A stretch of DNA of 64,000 bases from Mycolicibacterium hippocampi. Lineage in GTDB: Bacteria; Actinomycetota; Actinomycetes; Mycobacteriales; Mycobacteriaceae. The stretch lies in the NCBI RefSeq assembly GCF_010723735.1, contig NZ_BLLB01000002.1, positions 4,960,001-5,024,000 on the forward strand. Reading direction: 5' to 3'. The notes beneath the pieces were generated by a model. That model made no database searches. It was not told the DNA's origin and saw nothing but the letters and a program-made list of their open reading frames with translations. Below are positions 57,021 through 64,000 of the stretch, piece after piece (the first letter of the stretch is position 1; the number at the start of each line of letters is the position of its first letter). The position numbers and the translations under genes were made by a program.

Positions 57021-57527
57021 ATGACGTCGCCGACGCTCGAGAGCTTCCCGCCGCTCGTCGGCGCAGGTGCGCGCATCCTGATCCTCGGCAACATGCCCGG
57101 CGTCGCGTCCCTGCAGGCCCAGCAGTACTACGCTCATCCGCGCAACGCGTTCTGGCGGATCACCGGTGAGCTCTACGGCTTCGACCCCGCAGCGCCGTAC
57201 GGCGAGCGTGTGGTGGCCCTGACTCGCGCCGGAGTGGCCGTGTGGGACGTGCTGCGGTACTGCCGACGGGTGGGCAGCCTCGATGCCGCCGTCGAACCGG
57301 ACAGCATGGTGGCCAACGACTTCGACGCATTCTTCACGGCGCACCCGACGATCACGCAGGTGTGCTTCAATGGCGCGGCCGCAGAGAGGAACTACCTGCG
57401 CCTCGTCGGTGCTCGGCTCGGAGTCAGTCCGCAGCTGCACCATGCGCGCCTACCCTCCACCAGCCCGGCGCACACGATGCCGTTCGAGGCCAAGCTCGCC
57501 GCCTGGCGGCATGCCGTCACCGCCTAG
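57021..57527 (+). CDS. DNA-deoxyinosine (hypoxanthine) glycosylase, UDG superfamily
   Basis: A 168-residue glycosylase of the uracil-DNA glycosylase superfamily family 6. LILGNMPGVASLQAQQYYAHPRNAFWRITGELYGFDP holds the active-site loop with the HPRN motif. The C-terminal motif LPSTSPAHTMPF inserts into DNA. It removes hypoxanthine formed by adenine deamination. It is divergent from the cyclase and overlaps the convergent amidase by 4 bp. A second superfamily member, UdgB-like, lies at 61780-62610. Confidence 0.83.
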   Translation: MTSPTLESFPPLVGAGARILILGNMPGVASLQAQQYYAHPRNAFWRITGELYGFDPAAPYGERVVALTRAGVAVWDVLRYCRRVGSLDAAVEPDSMVANDFDAFFTAHPTITQVCFNGAAAERNYLRLVGARLGVSPQLHHARLPSTSPAHTMPFEAKLAAWRHAVTA

Positions 57528-58924
57528 GACGCCGCGGGGCGGCGCTGCCGCCACGGCCTCGCCTGCTCGATCTGCGCGCCCAGCGACAACAGCGTCGCCT
57601 CGTCAGAGGGCCTGCCCACCAACTGGATCGAGGTCGGGATGCCAGACGTGTCCTGCCCCCAAGGCACCACCGCGGCGGGTTGGCCCGTCACATTGAACAT
57701 CGCCTGGAACGGCACCCGGGCCGACACCAGCGCCAGGGTCACGATCGCGCCCCGCCGTTGATAGCCCCCGATGCGTGACGGTCCCGCCGCGGTACCCGGC
57801 GTGACTACCACGTCGACATCGTCGAAGATCGACATGATGCGTTCGGCGAGAACGGCTTCGGCGGCCCGCATGGTCTGCAGCCTGCGGTCGGAGACCAGGG
57901 CGCCCAACCGTGCGAAGGCGCGGGTCCGCGGGTCCAGCCGTTCGGGCCTCGGCAGCGTCCGGACGTCGTCGTGCACCCCGCGGAAGTACCTCGGCAGCGC
58001 CTGGGCGTACACCGCAGCGGGTGGATAGTCCGGGTCGCGCACCACGACCTGGTGACCGAGGTCCCGGAGCAACGCCGTGGCCTCGACGACGGCGGCCCGC
58101 TGCTGCGGACCGACCCTGGCGAGCAGGGGCGGCGGGACCTTATTGCTCACCGCTATTCGCAGTCGACCGGGCGCGCTTCGGGCAGCACCGAGAAAACCGC
58201 CCGCCGGAACCGGCAGCATCGTCGTGGCGTCCAGGAAGAGCGCCGCATCCTCGACGGTCCGTGCCATCGGGCCGTTGACGCTGAGCCCGTTCCAGGCGTC
58301 GTCGTGCGGCGCCAACGGCACCCTGCCCCGCTGGGGCTTGATCCCGAACAGTCCACACCACGTGGAAGGGATTCTGATGGAACCCATCCCGTCGGACCCC
58401 AGCGCCATCGCGGCCAGCCCTGCCGCCACCGCGGCACCACTGCCGCCGCTGCTGCCTCCCGGCGTGAAAGCGGTGTTGTACGGATTGCGCGTCGCGCCGA
58501 AGGTCACCGTCTCGGTGAACGGCCAGATCATCATCTCCGGCACGGCGGTCTTGCCGAGGATCACCGCGCCGGCGGCGCGAAGGCGGCGGACCACCTCGGC
58601 ATCGTCGGCGCGCGCCGGGCCGTGCGCGGCACTGCCGTAGGTGGTCACCTCACCGGCCACATCCACGTCGTCCTTGATCGCGATGGGCACCCCGAGCAGC
58701 GGCAAGCGCTCCCCCGCATCGAGCCGGTCCTGCGCTCGGGCCGCCTGCAGCCGGGCACTGTCAGCCATCACCACGCGGTAGCAGCGCAGCTCCGGGTCCA
58801 GTGCGGCGATGCGGTCGAGGTACCGCTCGACCAGCGCAGGGGCGGTGATCACTCCGTCGGCCAACAGGCGCGCTTGCTCCGCCGCACCGGCGAACGCTAC
58901 GTCGTCGGAGCTCACGTCGGTCAT
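57524..58924 (-). CDS. amiB2: Amidase-signature hydrolase (AmiB2-like)
   Basis: A 466-residue amidase-signature enzyme with the Ser-cisSer-Lys triad: Lys in VPIAIKDDVD, Gly/Ser-rich TPGGSSGGSGAAVAAG and the nucleophile region GSDGMGSIRIPSTWCGLFGIKP. By order it corresponds to AmiB2 (Rv1263). It hydrolyses a C-N bond of an amide; substrate unknown. ATG 58924. It is divergent from the HIT gene (53-bp gap) and converges on the DNA glycosylase. Confidence 0.88.
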   Translation of the reverse strand: MTDVSSDDVAFAGAAEQARLLADGVITAPALVERYLDRIAALDPELRCYRVVMADSARLQAARAQDRLDAGERLPLLGVPIAIKDDVDVAGEVTTYGSAAHGPARADDAEVVRRLRAAGAVILGKTAVPEMMIWPFTETVTFGATRNPYNTAFTPGGSSGGSGAAVAAGLAAMALGSDGMGSIRIPSTWCGLFGIKPQRGRVPLAPHDDAWNGLSVNGPMARTVEDAALFLDATTMLPVPAGGFLGAARSAPGRLRIAVSNKVPPPLLARVGPQQRAAVVEATALLRDLGHQVVVRDPDYPPAAVYAQALPRYFRGVHDDVRTLPRPERLDPRTRAFARLGALVSDRRLQTMRAAEAVLAERIMSIFDDVDVVVTPGTAAGPSRIGGYQRRGAIVTLALVSARVPFQAMFNVTGQPAAVVPWGQDTSGIPTSIQLVGRPSDEATLLSLGAQIEQARPWRQRRPAAS

Positions 58925-58965
58925 TGTGCGCCGGAACGGTGTGGACCGTGGCGATTCCCTGCGTC

Positions 58966-58971
58966 TAGCGT
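58966..58971 (+). promoter_or_regulatory. -10 box of the HIT-Ddn gene pair
   Basis: TAGCGT lies 6 nt before ATG 58978; leaderless initiation expected. Confidence 0.55.
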
Positions 58972-58977
58972 GGCGGG

Positions 58978-59415
58978 ATGCCCTGCGTGTTCTGCGCCAT
59001 CGTCGCCGGAGAAGCCCCCGCCGTCCGCATCCACGAGGACGACGACTGTCTCGCCATCCTCGACATCCGGCCGTTCACCCGCGGCCACACGCTGGTCTTC
59101 CCCAAGCGCCACACCGTCGACCTCACCGACACCCCTCCGGGCACCGTGGCGGGCATGGCGGCCATGGGGCAGCGCATCGCCAAGGCGGCACGCGCGTCGG
59201 GCCTGCACGCCGACGGCAACAACATCGTCATCAACGACGGCAAGGCCGCGTTCCAGTCGGTGTTCCACATCCACCTGCACGTGGTGCCGCGCCGGGCCGG
59301 CGACAAGTTCTCGTTCGCCAAGGGCATGCTTGTGCGACGCGACCCCGACCGCGAGGAATCCGGGCGGCTGTTACGTGAGGCGCTGGCGCGGATCGACGTA
59401 GATGAGAAGGATTGA
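58978..59415 (+). CDS. HIT-family nucleotide hydrolase/transferase (Rv1262c-like)
   Basis: A 145-residue histidine-triad protein of the Hint branch. The triad HIHLHVVP follows NDGKAAFQSVFH; the N-terminus CVFCAIVAGEAPAVRI has the paired Cys often seen in actinobacterial Hint proteins. Hint enzymes hydrolyse AMP-amino or AMP-phosphoramidate bonds. It precedes the Ddn-like gene by 4 bp and is probably cotranscribed with it. Confidence 0.9.
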   Translation: MPCVFCAIVAGEAPAVRIHEDDDCLAILDIRPFTRGHTLVFPKRHTVDLTDTPPGTVAGMAAMGQRIAKAARASGLHADGNNIVINDGKAAFQSVFHIHLHVVPRRAGDKFSFAKGMLVRRDPDREESGRLLREALARIDVDEKD

Positions 59416-59419
59416 CGAG

Positions 59420-59878
59420 ATGAGCATCGCACGCTGGTTGGAGAAGAACGTCGGATGGCGACTGCTGATGACGCACGACGCACTCTACAAAGGCACCAAC
59501 GGCCGGATCGGGCATCGCATCCCGCTTCCCGGCGTCCCGCCCAGCCTGTTGTTGCACACCGTCGGCGCCAAGACCGGCAAGCAGCGCACCAACACCCTGT
59601 CCTACTTTCCCGACCGCGGTGACTACCTGGTCGTCGCCTCCAAGGGCGGGGACCCCAAGGCGCCCGGCTGGTATCACAACCTCAAGGCCGACCCCGACGT
59701 CGAAATCAACGTCGGCCCGAAGCGGCTGGCCGTCACGGCGACACCGGTGCTGCCCGACGATCCCGACTACGCCCGGATGTGGTCGCTGGCCAACAAGCAG
59801 AACTCCGATCGCTACAACGGCTACCAGAAGCGGACGTCGCGGCCCATTCCGATCGTGCGGCTCACGCCGAAGCCCTAG
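59420..59878 (+). CDS. Ddn-family deazaflavin (F420)-dependent nitroreductase (Rv1261c-like)
   Basis: A 152-residue split-barrel protein of the F420H2-dependent Ddn/quinone-reductase family: LLLHTVGAKTGKQRTNTLSYFPDRGDYLVVASKGGDPKAPGWYHNL with the F420-phosphate-binding K-T-G-K-x-R motif and W-Y-H-N. Relatives protect against oxidative stress and activate nitroimidazole drugs. ATG 59420 has AGAAGGA about 9 nt upstream; an earlier ATG at 59402 overlaps the HIT gene. It overlaps the next convergent gene by 4 bp. Confidence 0.9.
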   Translation: MSIARWLEKNVGWRLLMTHDALYKGTNGRIGHRIPLPGVPPSLLLHTVGAKTGKQRTNTLSYFPDRGDYLVVASKGGDPKAPGWYHNLKADPDVEINVGPKRLAVTATPVLPDDPDYARMWSLANKQNSDRYNGYQKRTSRPIPIVRLTPKP

Positions 59879-60924
59879 AACAGCTCCTTGGCGAGCAGCT
59901 CCAGCGTGGTCTCGCGCGCGGGCGCCGTCGCCGGGTCCGTGCCGCGGAACGCCGAGGCGACCGGGTGCACCATCACCTCGTCGACGTCGAACCGCTCGGC
60001 CAGAGCACGCAGCTGATCGGCCGCCTCCGCCGGCGCACCCACCACCGCCTGCCGCAACCCCGCCTCGACAATGGCCTGGGCGTGGGCGCTGACCTGTTGC
60101 TGTTCGGCGTCCTCGACAAGGTCGAGCGGCACCATCGGTTGCCCCGTCCGCAGCCGGCCCATCATCTGCAGGTTCGGCTGGATCAAGCGCATCGCCTCGT
60201 CCCGGGTGTCGGCCACGGCGGCGTTGACCGTCAGGAACGTGACCGGCTCCGAAGCGAGATCGCTGGGGCGGAATTCGGCGCGGTAGGTCCGCAACGCCTC
60301 GTCGGTGCCCTGACCGGAGAAGTGGTGGGCGAACACGTAGGGCAGACCCTTCGCTGCAGCCAGACGCGCCGAGTACATCGACGATCCGAGCAGCCACAGC
60401 GTGGGCACGGTGGCTGCTGCCGGGGTGGCCTTGAGGATGTAGGTCTCACGCATCAGGTCGCGGGGCAACGACACCTGAACACCGTGCGCGCTCATCAGGG
60501 CGACCACGTCGTCGAGGTACTCGGGGAACGCCTCGATGTCGCGATCGTCGCGTCCCGCCGGACCGCGCAGCGCCATCGACGTCACCGGGTCCGAGCCGGG
60601 AGCGCGGCCGATGCCCAGGTCGATGCGTCCCGGGTGTGCCGCTTCCAGCAGCGCGAACTGCTCTGCGACGGCCAGCGGCGCGTGATTGGGCAGCATCACG
60701 CCTCCCGACCCAAGCCGCAGCGCCGAGGTGTGCGCGGCCAGATGGGCGATCAGCACCGGGGGGCTGGTGGCGGCGACCGACGGCATGTTGTGGTGCTCGG
60801 CGAGCCAGTAGCGGGTGTAGCCGAGCCGGTCGGCGACCTGTGCGAGACGGGTTGTCGCGGCCAACGCGTTCGACGTGCTCTGGTCCGAGCGCACGGGAAC
60901 GAGGTCGAGTACGGAAAGACGCAT
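59875..60924 (-). CDS. Luciferase-like (LLM-class) flavin oxidoreductase
   Basis: A 349-residue alkanal-monooxygenase-like TIM barrel: LSVLDLVPVRSDQ, RYWLAEHHNMPSVA, LRLGSGGVMLPNHAPL, HPGRIDLGIGRAPGSDP. These are diagnostic of the MsnO8/YwcH-type LLM group. Cofactor (FMN or F420) and substrate cannot be assigned. ATG 60924 is the natural start; it converges on the Ddn-like gene with a 4-bp overlap and lies downstream of the alpha/beta-hydrolase on the same strand. Confidence 0.85.
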   Translation of the reverse strand: MRLSVLDLVPVRSDQSTSNALAATTRLAQVADRLGYTRYWLAEHHNMPSVAATSPPVLIAHLAAHTSALRLGSGGVMLPNHAPLAVAEQFALLEAAHPGRIDLGIGRAPGSDPVTSMALRGPAGRDDRDIEAFPEYLDDVVALMSAHGVQVSLPRDLMRETYILKATPAAATVPTLWLLGSSMYSARLAAAKGLPYVFAHHFSGQGTDEALRTYRAEFRPSDLASEPVTFLTVNAAVADTRDEAMRLIQPNLQMMGRLRTGQPMVPLDLVEDAEQQQVSAHAQAIVEAGLRQAVVGAPAEAADQLRALAERFDVDEVMVHPVASAFRGTDPATAPARETTLELLAKELF

Positions 60925-60969
60925 TGTCGGTGTAACGCCCGCGGCTCAGGTTCCGTTCCCCGCTGCGGG

Positions 60970-61719
60970 CTACTGTTCGAGGCTTTCCCAGAACTCGGTG
61001 AGGGCCGCGGCGCCGCGCTGCGGATCTTCCACCATCCACCAGTGGCCCAGCCCCTCGAGCACCTCGGTGCGGGCGCCTGCGCGATCGGCCGCGCGACGGC
61101 GGGTGTCGTTCACACCGACGAACGGGTCAGCCGTGGCCAGCAGCGACAGACCAGGCCGGGCGGCGGCCGACTCCAGGTCACGACCCGCCTCGGCCATCGC
61201 GGGCTGGGCCGCCGACCGGTAGAGCGCCAGGACGGCGGTGCGCATGTCGGCGTTCTGGAACTCGGCCATGGCGGCGGCGATGTCGGCGGGAATGCCGAAA
61301 GTACCCATCAGCTCGGTCCGCTGGGGCACTCCGCCGCCCAACATCGCCTCCAGGTGTTCCTCGCCGGCGCCGGGCGTCTGCCACACCTGCGCCATGTCGT
61401 GCCAGACATAGTCGGGGTCGAACAGGCCGAGGACGTCGCTGACCCAGCTCCGGACCAGCTCGGGCCGGTGCATGACCACGTTGACCACATGGCCACCGCC
61501 CCAGTCGTGGCCGACCAGATCGATCGGGCCGTCGATCGCTTCCAGCTCGGCCTCGAGCCAGTCGCGGTACTCGAGGTAGGTGGCGCCGAACCCGTCGGGC
61601 AGCGGCGCGCCGAAGCCCGGTGGCGACAGCCGCAGTACATCGCGCCTTCCGAGCGCAGCGACCAGCGGCCCCCAGATCGCATCGGTCTCGGGGTTGCCGT
61701 GGACGAGGACCACTGTCAT
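60970..61719 (-). CDS. Alpha/beta-hydrolase with Asp nucleophile
   Basis: A 249-residue alpha/beta hydrolase. The nucleophile elbow GHDWGGG has Asp, as in haloalkane dehalogenases and epoxide hydrolases; the oxyanion region is VHGNPETDAIW and the catalytic His is in EGLGHWWMVEDP. ADPFVGV probably carries the acid-region Asp. CACGAT lies 7 nt before ATG 61719, so it may be leaderless. Substrate unknown; epoxide or halide hydrolysis is inferred from the nucleophile. Confidence 0.82.
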   Translation of the reverse strand: MTVVLVHGNPETDAIWGPLVAALGRRDVLRLSPPGFGAPLPDGFGATYLEYRDWLEAELEAIDGPIDLVGHDWGGGHVVNVVMHRPELVRSWVSDVLGLFDPDYVWHDMAQVWQTPGAGEEHLEAMLGGGVPQRTELMGTFGIPADIAAAMAEFQNADMRTAVLALYRSAAQPAMAEAGRDLESAAARPGLSLLATADPFVGVNDTRRRAADRAGARTEVLEGLGHWWMVEDPQRGAAALTEFWESLEQ

Positions 61720-61743
61720 GGCTCACATCGTGGCACGCCCGGG

Positions 61744-61792
61744 GATTTCGGCGTGGCAGGTCGCGCTCAGCGCGACCGTTCACGCCGAAATC
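61744..61792 (-). terminator. Nested perfect hairpin over the udgB stop codon
   Basis: GATTTCGGCGTG (61744-61755) pairs perfectly with CACGCCGAAATC (61781-61792). Inside, GGTCGCGC (61759-61766) pairs with GCGCGACC (61770-61777) around a 3-nt loop. The UdgB stop (61780-61782) lies in the arm. It probably ends udgB transcription before the downstream hydrolase promoter. Confidence 0.65.
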
Positions 61793-62610
61793 GCCAGCGC
61801 TGTGGCGAAGATCTCGTCCATCATCGCCGGGGTGAGCCTGCCCGTGAAGGTGTTCTGCTGGCTGGGGTGGTAGCACCCGAGCAACTGCACCGGCCCCTGC
61901 GTGGTGCTCAGCGAGGCGACCGTGCCGTGACCGAACTTCGGTGCGGGCGTGCCCACCGCCCCTCCGCAGCGGCGGACCAGCGCCAGCGCCGACTGCCAGG
62001 CGAACCCGCCCAGCGCGACGATGACCCGGACGTCGCCGCCGGTCAGCCGCCACTCGGCATCCAACCAGGGCGCACAGCTGCTGCGCTCCGCCGGTGTCGG
62101 CGCGTTGCCGGGTGGCGCGCACCGGACTGCGGCGACCACCCGAACGTCATTGAGCACCAAACCATCCGCGCTGTCGGTACACGACGCTTGATTGGCCAGA
62201 CCGCTGCGGTGCAGCGATCCGAACAGGAAGTCCCCCGACCGGTCGCCGGTGAACACCCGCCCGGTGCGGTTCGCGCCGTGGGCCGCCGGTGCGAGCCCGA
62301 GAACCAGCACCCGCGGATGCGTCGACCCGAAACCGGGCGCGGGCCTGCCCCAATACGGCTGATCGGCGTAGGACCTGCGCTTGGCCACCGCCACCTCCTC
62401 GCGCCACTGCACCAGCCGTGGGCAGGCTCGGCACACCGAGACGCCGGCGTCGACCTGCTCGACGGTGCCGGCCGCCGCCGCCATCGTCGCCACCTGAGCG
62501 GGCGTCTGTGCGGCGGCGGTGCGCTTGGTCGCCGGATCACCGGGCCATCCGGAGCCCGGCCGCACCGGGGAGTCGAACCGGCCGCCGGTGCGCGGGTGGG
62601 GCAGTTTCAC
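61780..62610 (-). CDS. udgB: Family-5 uracil-DNA glycosylase UdgB
   Basis: A 276-residue [4Fe-4S] uracil-DNA glycosylase. Cluster cysteines are in VSVCRACPRL, VRCAPPGNAP and RSSCAPWLDAEW. Active-site motifs are LVLGLAPAAHGANRTGRVFTGD and the C-terminal CYHPSQQNTFTGRLT. It excises uracil and related bases. GTG 62610 follows CACAGT by 6 nt and starts at VKLPHPRTGGRF; the much longer frame lies antisense to tap and is rejected. Counterpart Rv1259. Confidence 0.87.
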   Translation of the reverse strand: MKLPHPRTGGRFDSPVRPGSGWPGDPATKRTAAAQTPAQVATMAAAAGTVEQVDAGVSVCRACPRLVQWREEVAVAKRRSYADQPYWGRPAPGFGSTHPRVLVLGLAPAAHGANRTGRVFTGDRSGDFLFGSLHRSGLANQASCTDSADGLVLNDVRVVAAVRCAPPGNAPTPAERSSCAPWLDAEWRLTGGDVRVIVALGGFAWQSALALVRRCGGAVGTPAPKFGHGTVASLSTTQGPVQLLGCYHPSQQNTFTGRLTPAMMDEIFATALAISA

Positions 62611-62642
62611 CACACCACTGTGAGCCACCGGCGCCCACGGGG

Positions 62643-62681
62643 AAAAACCGGTCGTCGCGCCGACCTGCGCCTTGCTACATT
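62643..62681 (+). promoter_or_regulatory. WhiB7-type promoter upstream of tap
   Basis: AAAAA (62643-62647) followed by CCGGTCG resembles the AT-rich element immediately upstream of a GGTTG-like -35 that WhiB7 recognises. TACATT (62676-62681) is the -10. An A5 tract is rare in this GC-rich region. tap is a known WhiB7-regulated gene in mycobacteria. The match is by eye. Confidence 0.5.
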
Positions 62682-62695
62682 CGCCCCGATATCCC

Positions 62696-63928
62696 ATGAC
62701 ACAAAAGAGTGTGCTGAGCAGGCGTGGCCCGCTGTCGCTGATCCTGTTCGCCGCGCTGATGGCCGGGGCCGGCAATGGGATCTCGATCGTCGCGTTTCCG
62801 TGGCTGGTGCTGCAGCGCACCGGATCCGCGCTCGATGCCTCGATCGTGGCGATGGCGGGAACCCTGCCGCTACTGGCGGCGACGTTGCTCGCCGGCGCGG
62901 CGGTCGACTTCATCGGCCGACGATCGGTGTCGATGATCTCCGATGCGCTGTCGGCGCTGTCGGTGGCGGCGGTGCCGGTCTTGGCGCTGATCTTCGGTGC
63001 CGACGTCATCAACGTCGCGGTGCTGGCCGGGCTGGCGGCACTGGGCGCGCTGTTCGACCCGGCCGGCATGACAGCCCGCGAGACGATGCTGCCCGAGGCG
63101 GCCACCCGGGCGGGATGGACCCTGGACCAGGCAAACAGCGCCTACGAGGCGATCTTCAACCTCTCCTACATCGTGGGTCCGGGCATCGGCGGCCTGCTGA
63201 TCGCGACGCTCGGCGGTGTCAACACCATGTGGGTGACCGCTGCGGCGTTCGTGCTGTCGATCATGGCGATCTCGGTGCTCCGGCTGGAAGGCGCGGGCCG
63301 ACCGGACCCCTCGGTGCGCACCGGCGGGGTCTGGGCCGGGATCGTCGAGGGCTTGCGATTCGTGTGGAACAACCGGGTGCTGCGCACCCTGGCGGTCGTG
63401 GACCTGACGGCCACCGGCCTGTACATGCCGATGGAGAGTGTGCTGTTTCCCAAGTACTTCACCGACCGCAACGAGCCGGCGCAGCTCGGCTGGGTGCTGA
63501 TGGCACTGAGCGTCGGCGGGCTGATCGGCGCGGTGGGCTACGCCGTGCTGTCGAGGTTCATGCGCAAGCGGACCGTCATGCTGATCGCGGTGCTGACCCT
63601 CGGCGTGGCCATGACCGTCATCGCGTTCCTGCCGCCGTTGCCGGTGATCCTGGTGTTGTGCGTCGTCGTCGGCTTCGTCTACGGGCCGATCGCGCCGATC
63701 TACAACTACGTGATGCAGACCCGTGCCCCCCAGCACCTGCGCGGACGGGTGGTGGGAGTGATGGGCTCGCTGGCCTATGCCGCAGGACCGCTCGGTCTGA
63801 TCGTGGCGGGCCCGCTGGCCGACCAGACCGGTCTGCACACCACGTTCCTGGCGCTGTCGATACCGATGCTGCTGCTCGGTGTCGTCGCGGTGTTCCTGCC
63901 CGCACTGCGTGATCTGGACCGCGTGTGA
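62696..63928 (+). CDS. tap: MFS multidrug efflux pump Tap-like
   Basis: A 410-residue major-facilitator protein with about twelve helices: LILFAALMAGAGNGISIVAFPWLVLQR, TLLAGAAVDFIGRRSVSM (motif A-like), GPGIGGLLIATLGGVNTMWVTA, ESVLFPKYFTDRNEPAQLGW and RVVGVMGSLAYAAGPLGL. The pattern closely follows Tap (Rv1258c), which exports tetracycline and aminoglycosides and lowers susceptibility to several drugs. ATG 62696 begins MTQKSVLSRRGPLSL. It is divergent from udgB across 85 bp containing a WhiB7-like element. Confidence 0.9.
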   Translation: MTQKSVLSRRGPLSLILFAALMAGAGNGISIVAFPWLVLQRTGSALDASIVAMAGTLPLLAATLLAGAAVDFIGRRSVSMISDALSALSVAAVPVLALIFGADVINVAVLAGLAALGALFDPAGMTARETMLPEAATRAGWTLDQANSAYEAIFNLSYIVGPGIGGLLIATLGGVNTMWVTAAAFVLSIMAISVLRLEGAGRPDPSVRTGGVWAGIVEGLRFVWNNRVLRTLAVVDLTATGLYMPMESVLFPKYFTDRNEPAQLGWVLMALSVGGLIGAVGYAVLSRFMRKRTVMLIAVLTLGVAMTVIAFLPPLPVILVLCVVVGFVYGPIAPIYNYVMQTRAPQHLRGRVVGVMGSLAYAAGPLGLIVAGPLADQTGLHTTFLALSIPMLLLGVVAVFLPALRDLDRV

Positions 63929-64000
63929 CTGCACCAGCGACTGCTCTCAATATCGGCTGCGTCACCGATACCCGATGGCGGCCTTCAACTGACGGTCAGG
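63929..64000. other. Window end, nothing assigned
   Basis: The last 72 bp after tap contain no convincing gene start, hairpin or operator; a gene may begin or end just outside. Confidence 0.5.

Noticed and set aside
59779..63912. 1,377-codon open frame on the + strand
   Set aside because: It runs antisense through the LLM, hydrolase and udgB genes and then out of frame through tap, and its Arg/Gly/His-rich translation has no domain pattern. It is a GC-rich shadow frame.
1..64000. Prophage, transposon, integron or toxin-antitoxin island
   Set aside because: No transposase, integrase, phage structural gene or recognisable toxin-antitoxin pair was found; the ribbon-helix-helix-like gene has no toxin partner.

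Overview
The window reads as a chromosomal segment of a fast-growing Mycobacterium/Mycolicibacterium-type actinobacterium. It is GC-rich throughout, uses many GTG starts, and carries many 4-bp ATGA/GTGA gene overlaps. Its families are typical of mycobacteria: F420-type luciferase-like and Ddn enzymes, LprB/LprC lipoproteins, a fused CysNC, an Rv1264-type cyclase and a Tap efflux pump. From memory (no search was run), two blocks follow M. tuberculosis gene order in reverse. Positions 7.5-45 kb correspond to about Rv1287 back to Rv1272c, and 55.9-63.9 kb to about Rv1264 back to Rv1258c. No rRNA, tRNA, CRISPR array, transposase or integrase was seen. No gene-free stretch exceeds 300 bp.

Layout. 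0-7.5 kb: an F420-type oxidoreductase, a TDT-family transporter, a NarL-type two-component system with a DUF4097-like membrane protein, an exported amine oxidase and a nitronate monooxygenase. 7.5-14.8 kb: an Rrf2 regulator, then a polyol/sugar-type operon (Zn-dehydrogenase, ABC transporter) divergent from a SorC-family regulator and an SDR, with a helically phased operator array between them. 14.8-19.1 kb: an isochorismatase-fold hydrolase and the sulfate-activation operon cysD-cysNC-cysQ, led by a leaderless 15-codon ORF. 19.2-27.1 kb: two GT39-like membrane glycosyltransferases flanking a GT2-GtrA protein, co-oriented with a TrcRS-like two-component system; this occupies the place where M. 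tuberculosis has canA. 27.2-32.7 kb: an oligopeptide/dipeptide ABC operon, also led by a leaderless mini-ORF. 32.7-45 kb: hydrolase, GMC oxidoreductase, SbcCD-like pair, SixA-like phosphatase, lprB/lprC and a heterodimeric ABC exporter. 45-55.7 kb: accessory genes absent from this place in M. tuberculosis: a molybdopterin oxidoreductase, a ribbon-helix-helix-like protein, an AIM24 protein, dtd, a CsoR-type copper locus and a TetR/SDR group. 55.9-64 kb: cyclase, two DNA glycosylases, amidase, HIT, Ddn-like protein, luciferase-like oxidoreductase, hydrolase and tap.

The most informative signals are non-coding. Many genes have a TANNNT -10 box only 6-7 nt before the start codon, which implies leaderless mRNAs. 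Two metabolic operons (cysD and oppB) begin with a tiny leaderless ORF whose stop overlaps the first structural gene as ATGA. Two 60-nt palindromic elements of one family lie in frame within the N-terminal codons of unrelated membrane or exported proteins. Two further long hairpins share a loop motif. Operator-like arrays precede the SorC, TrcR-like, ribbon-helix-helix, copper and TetR-linked genes.
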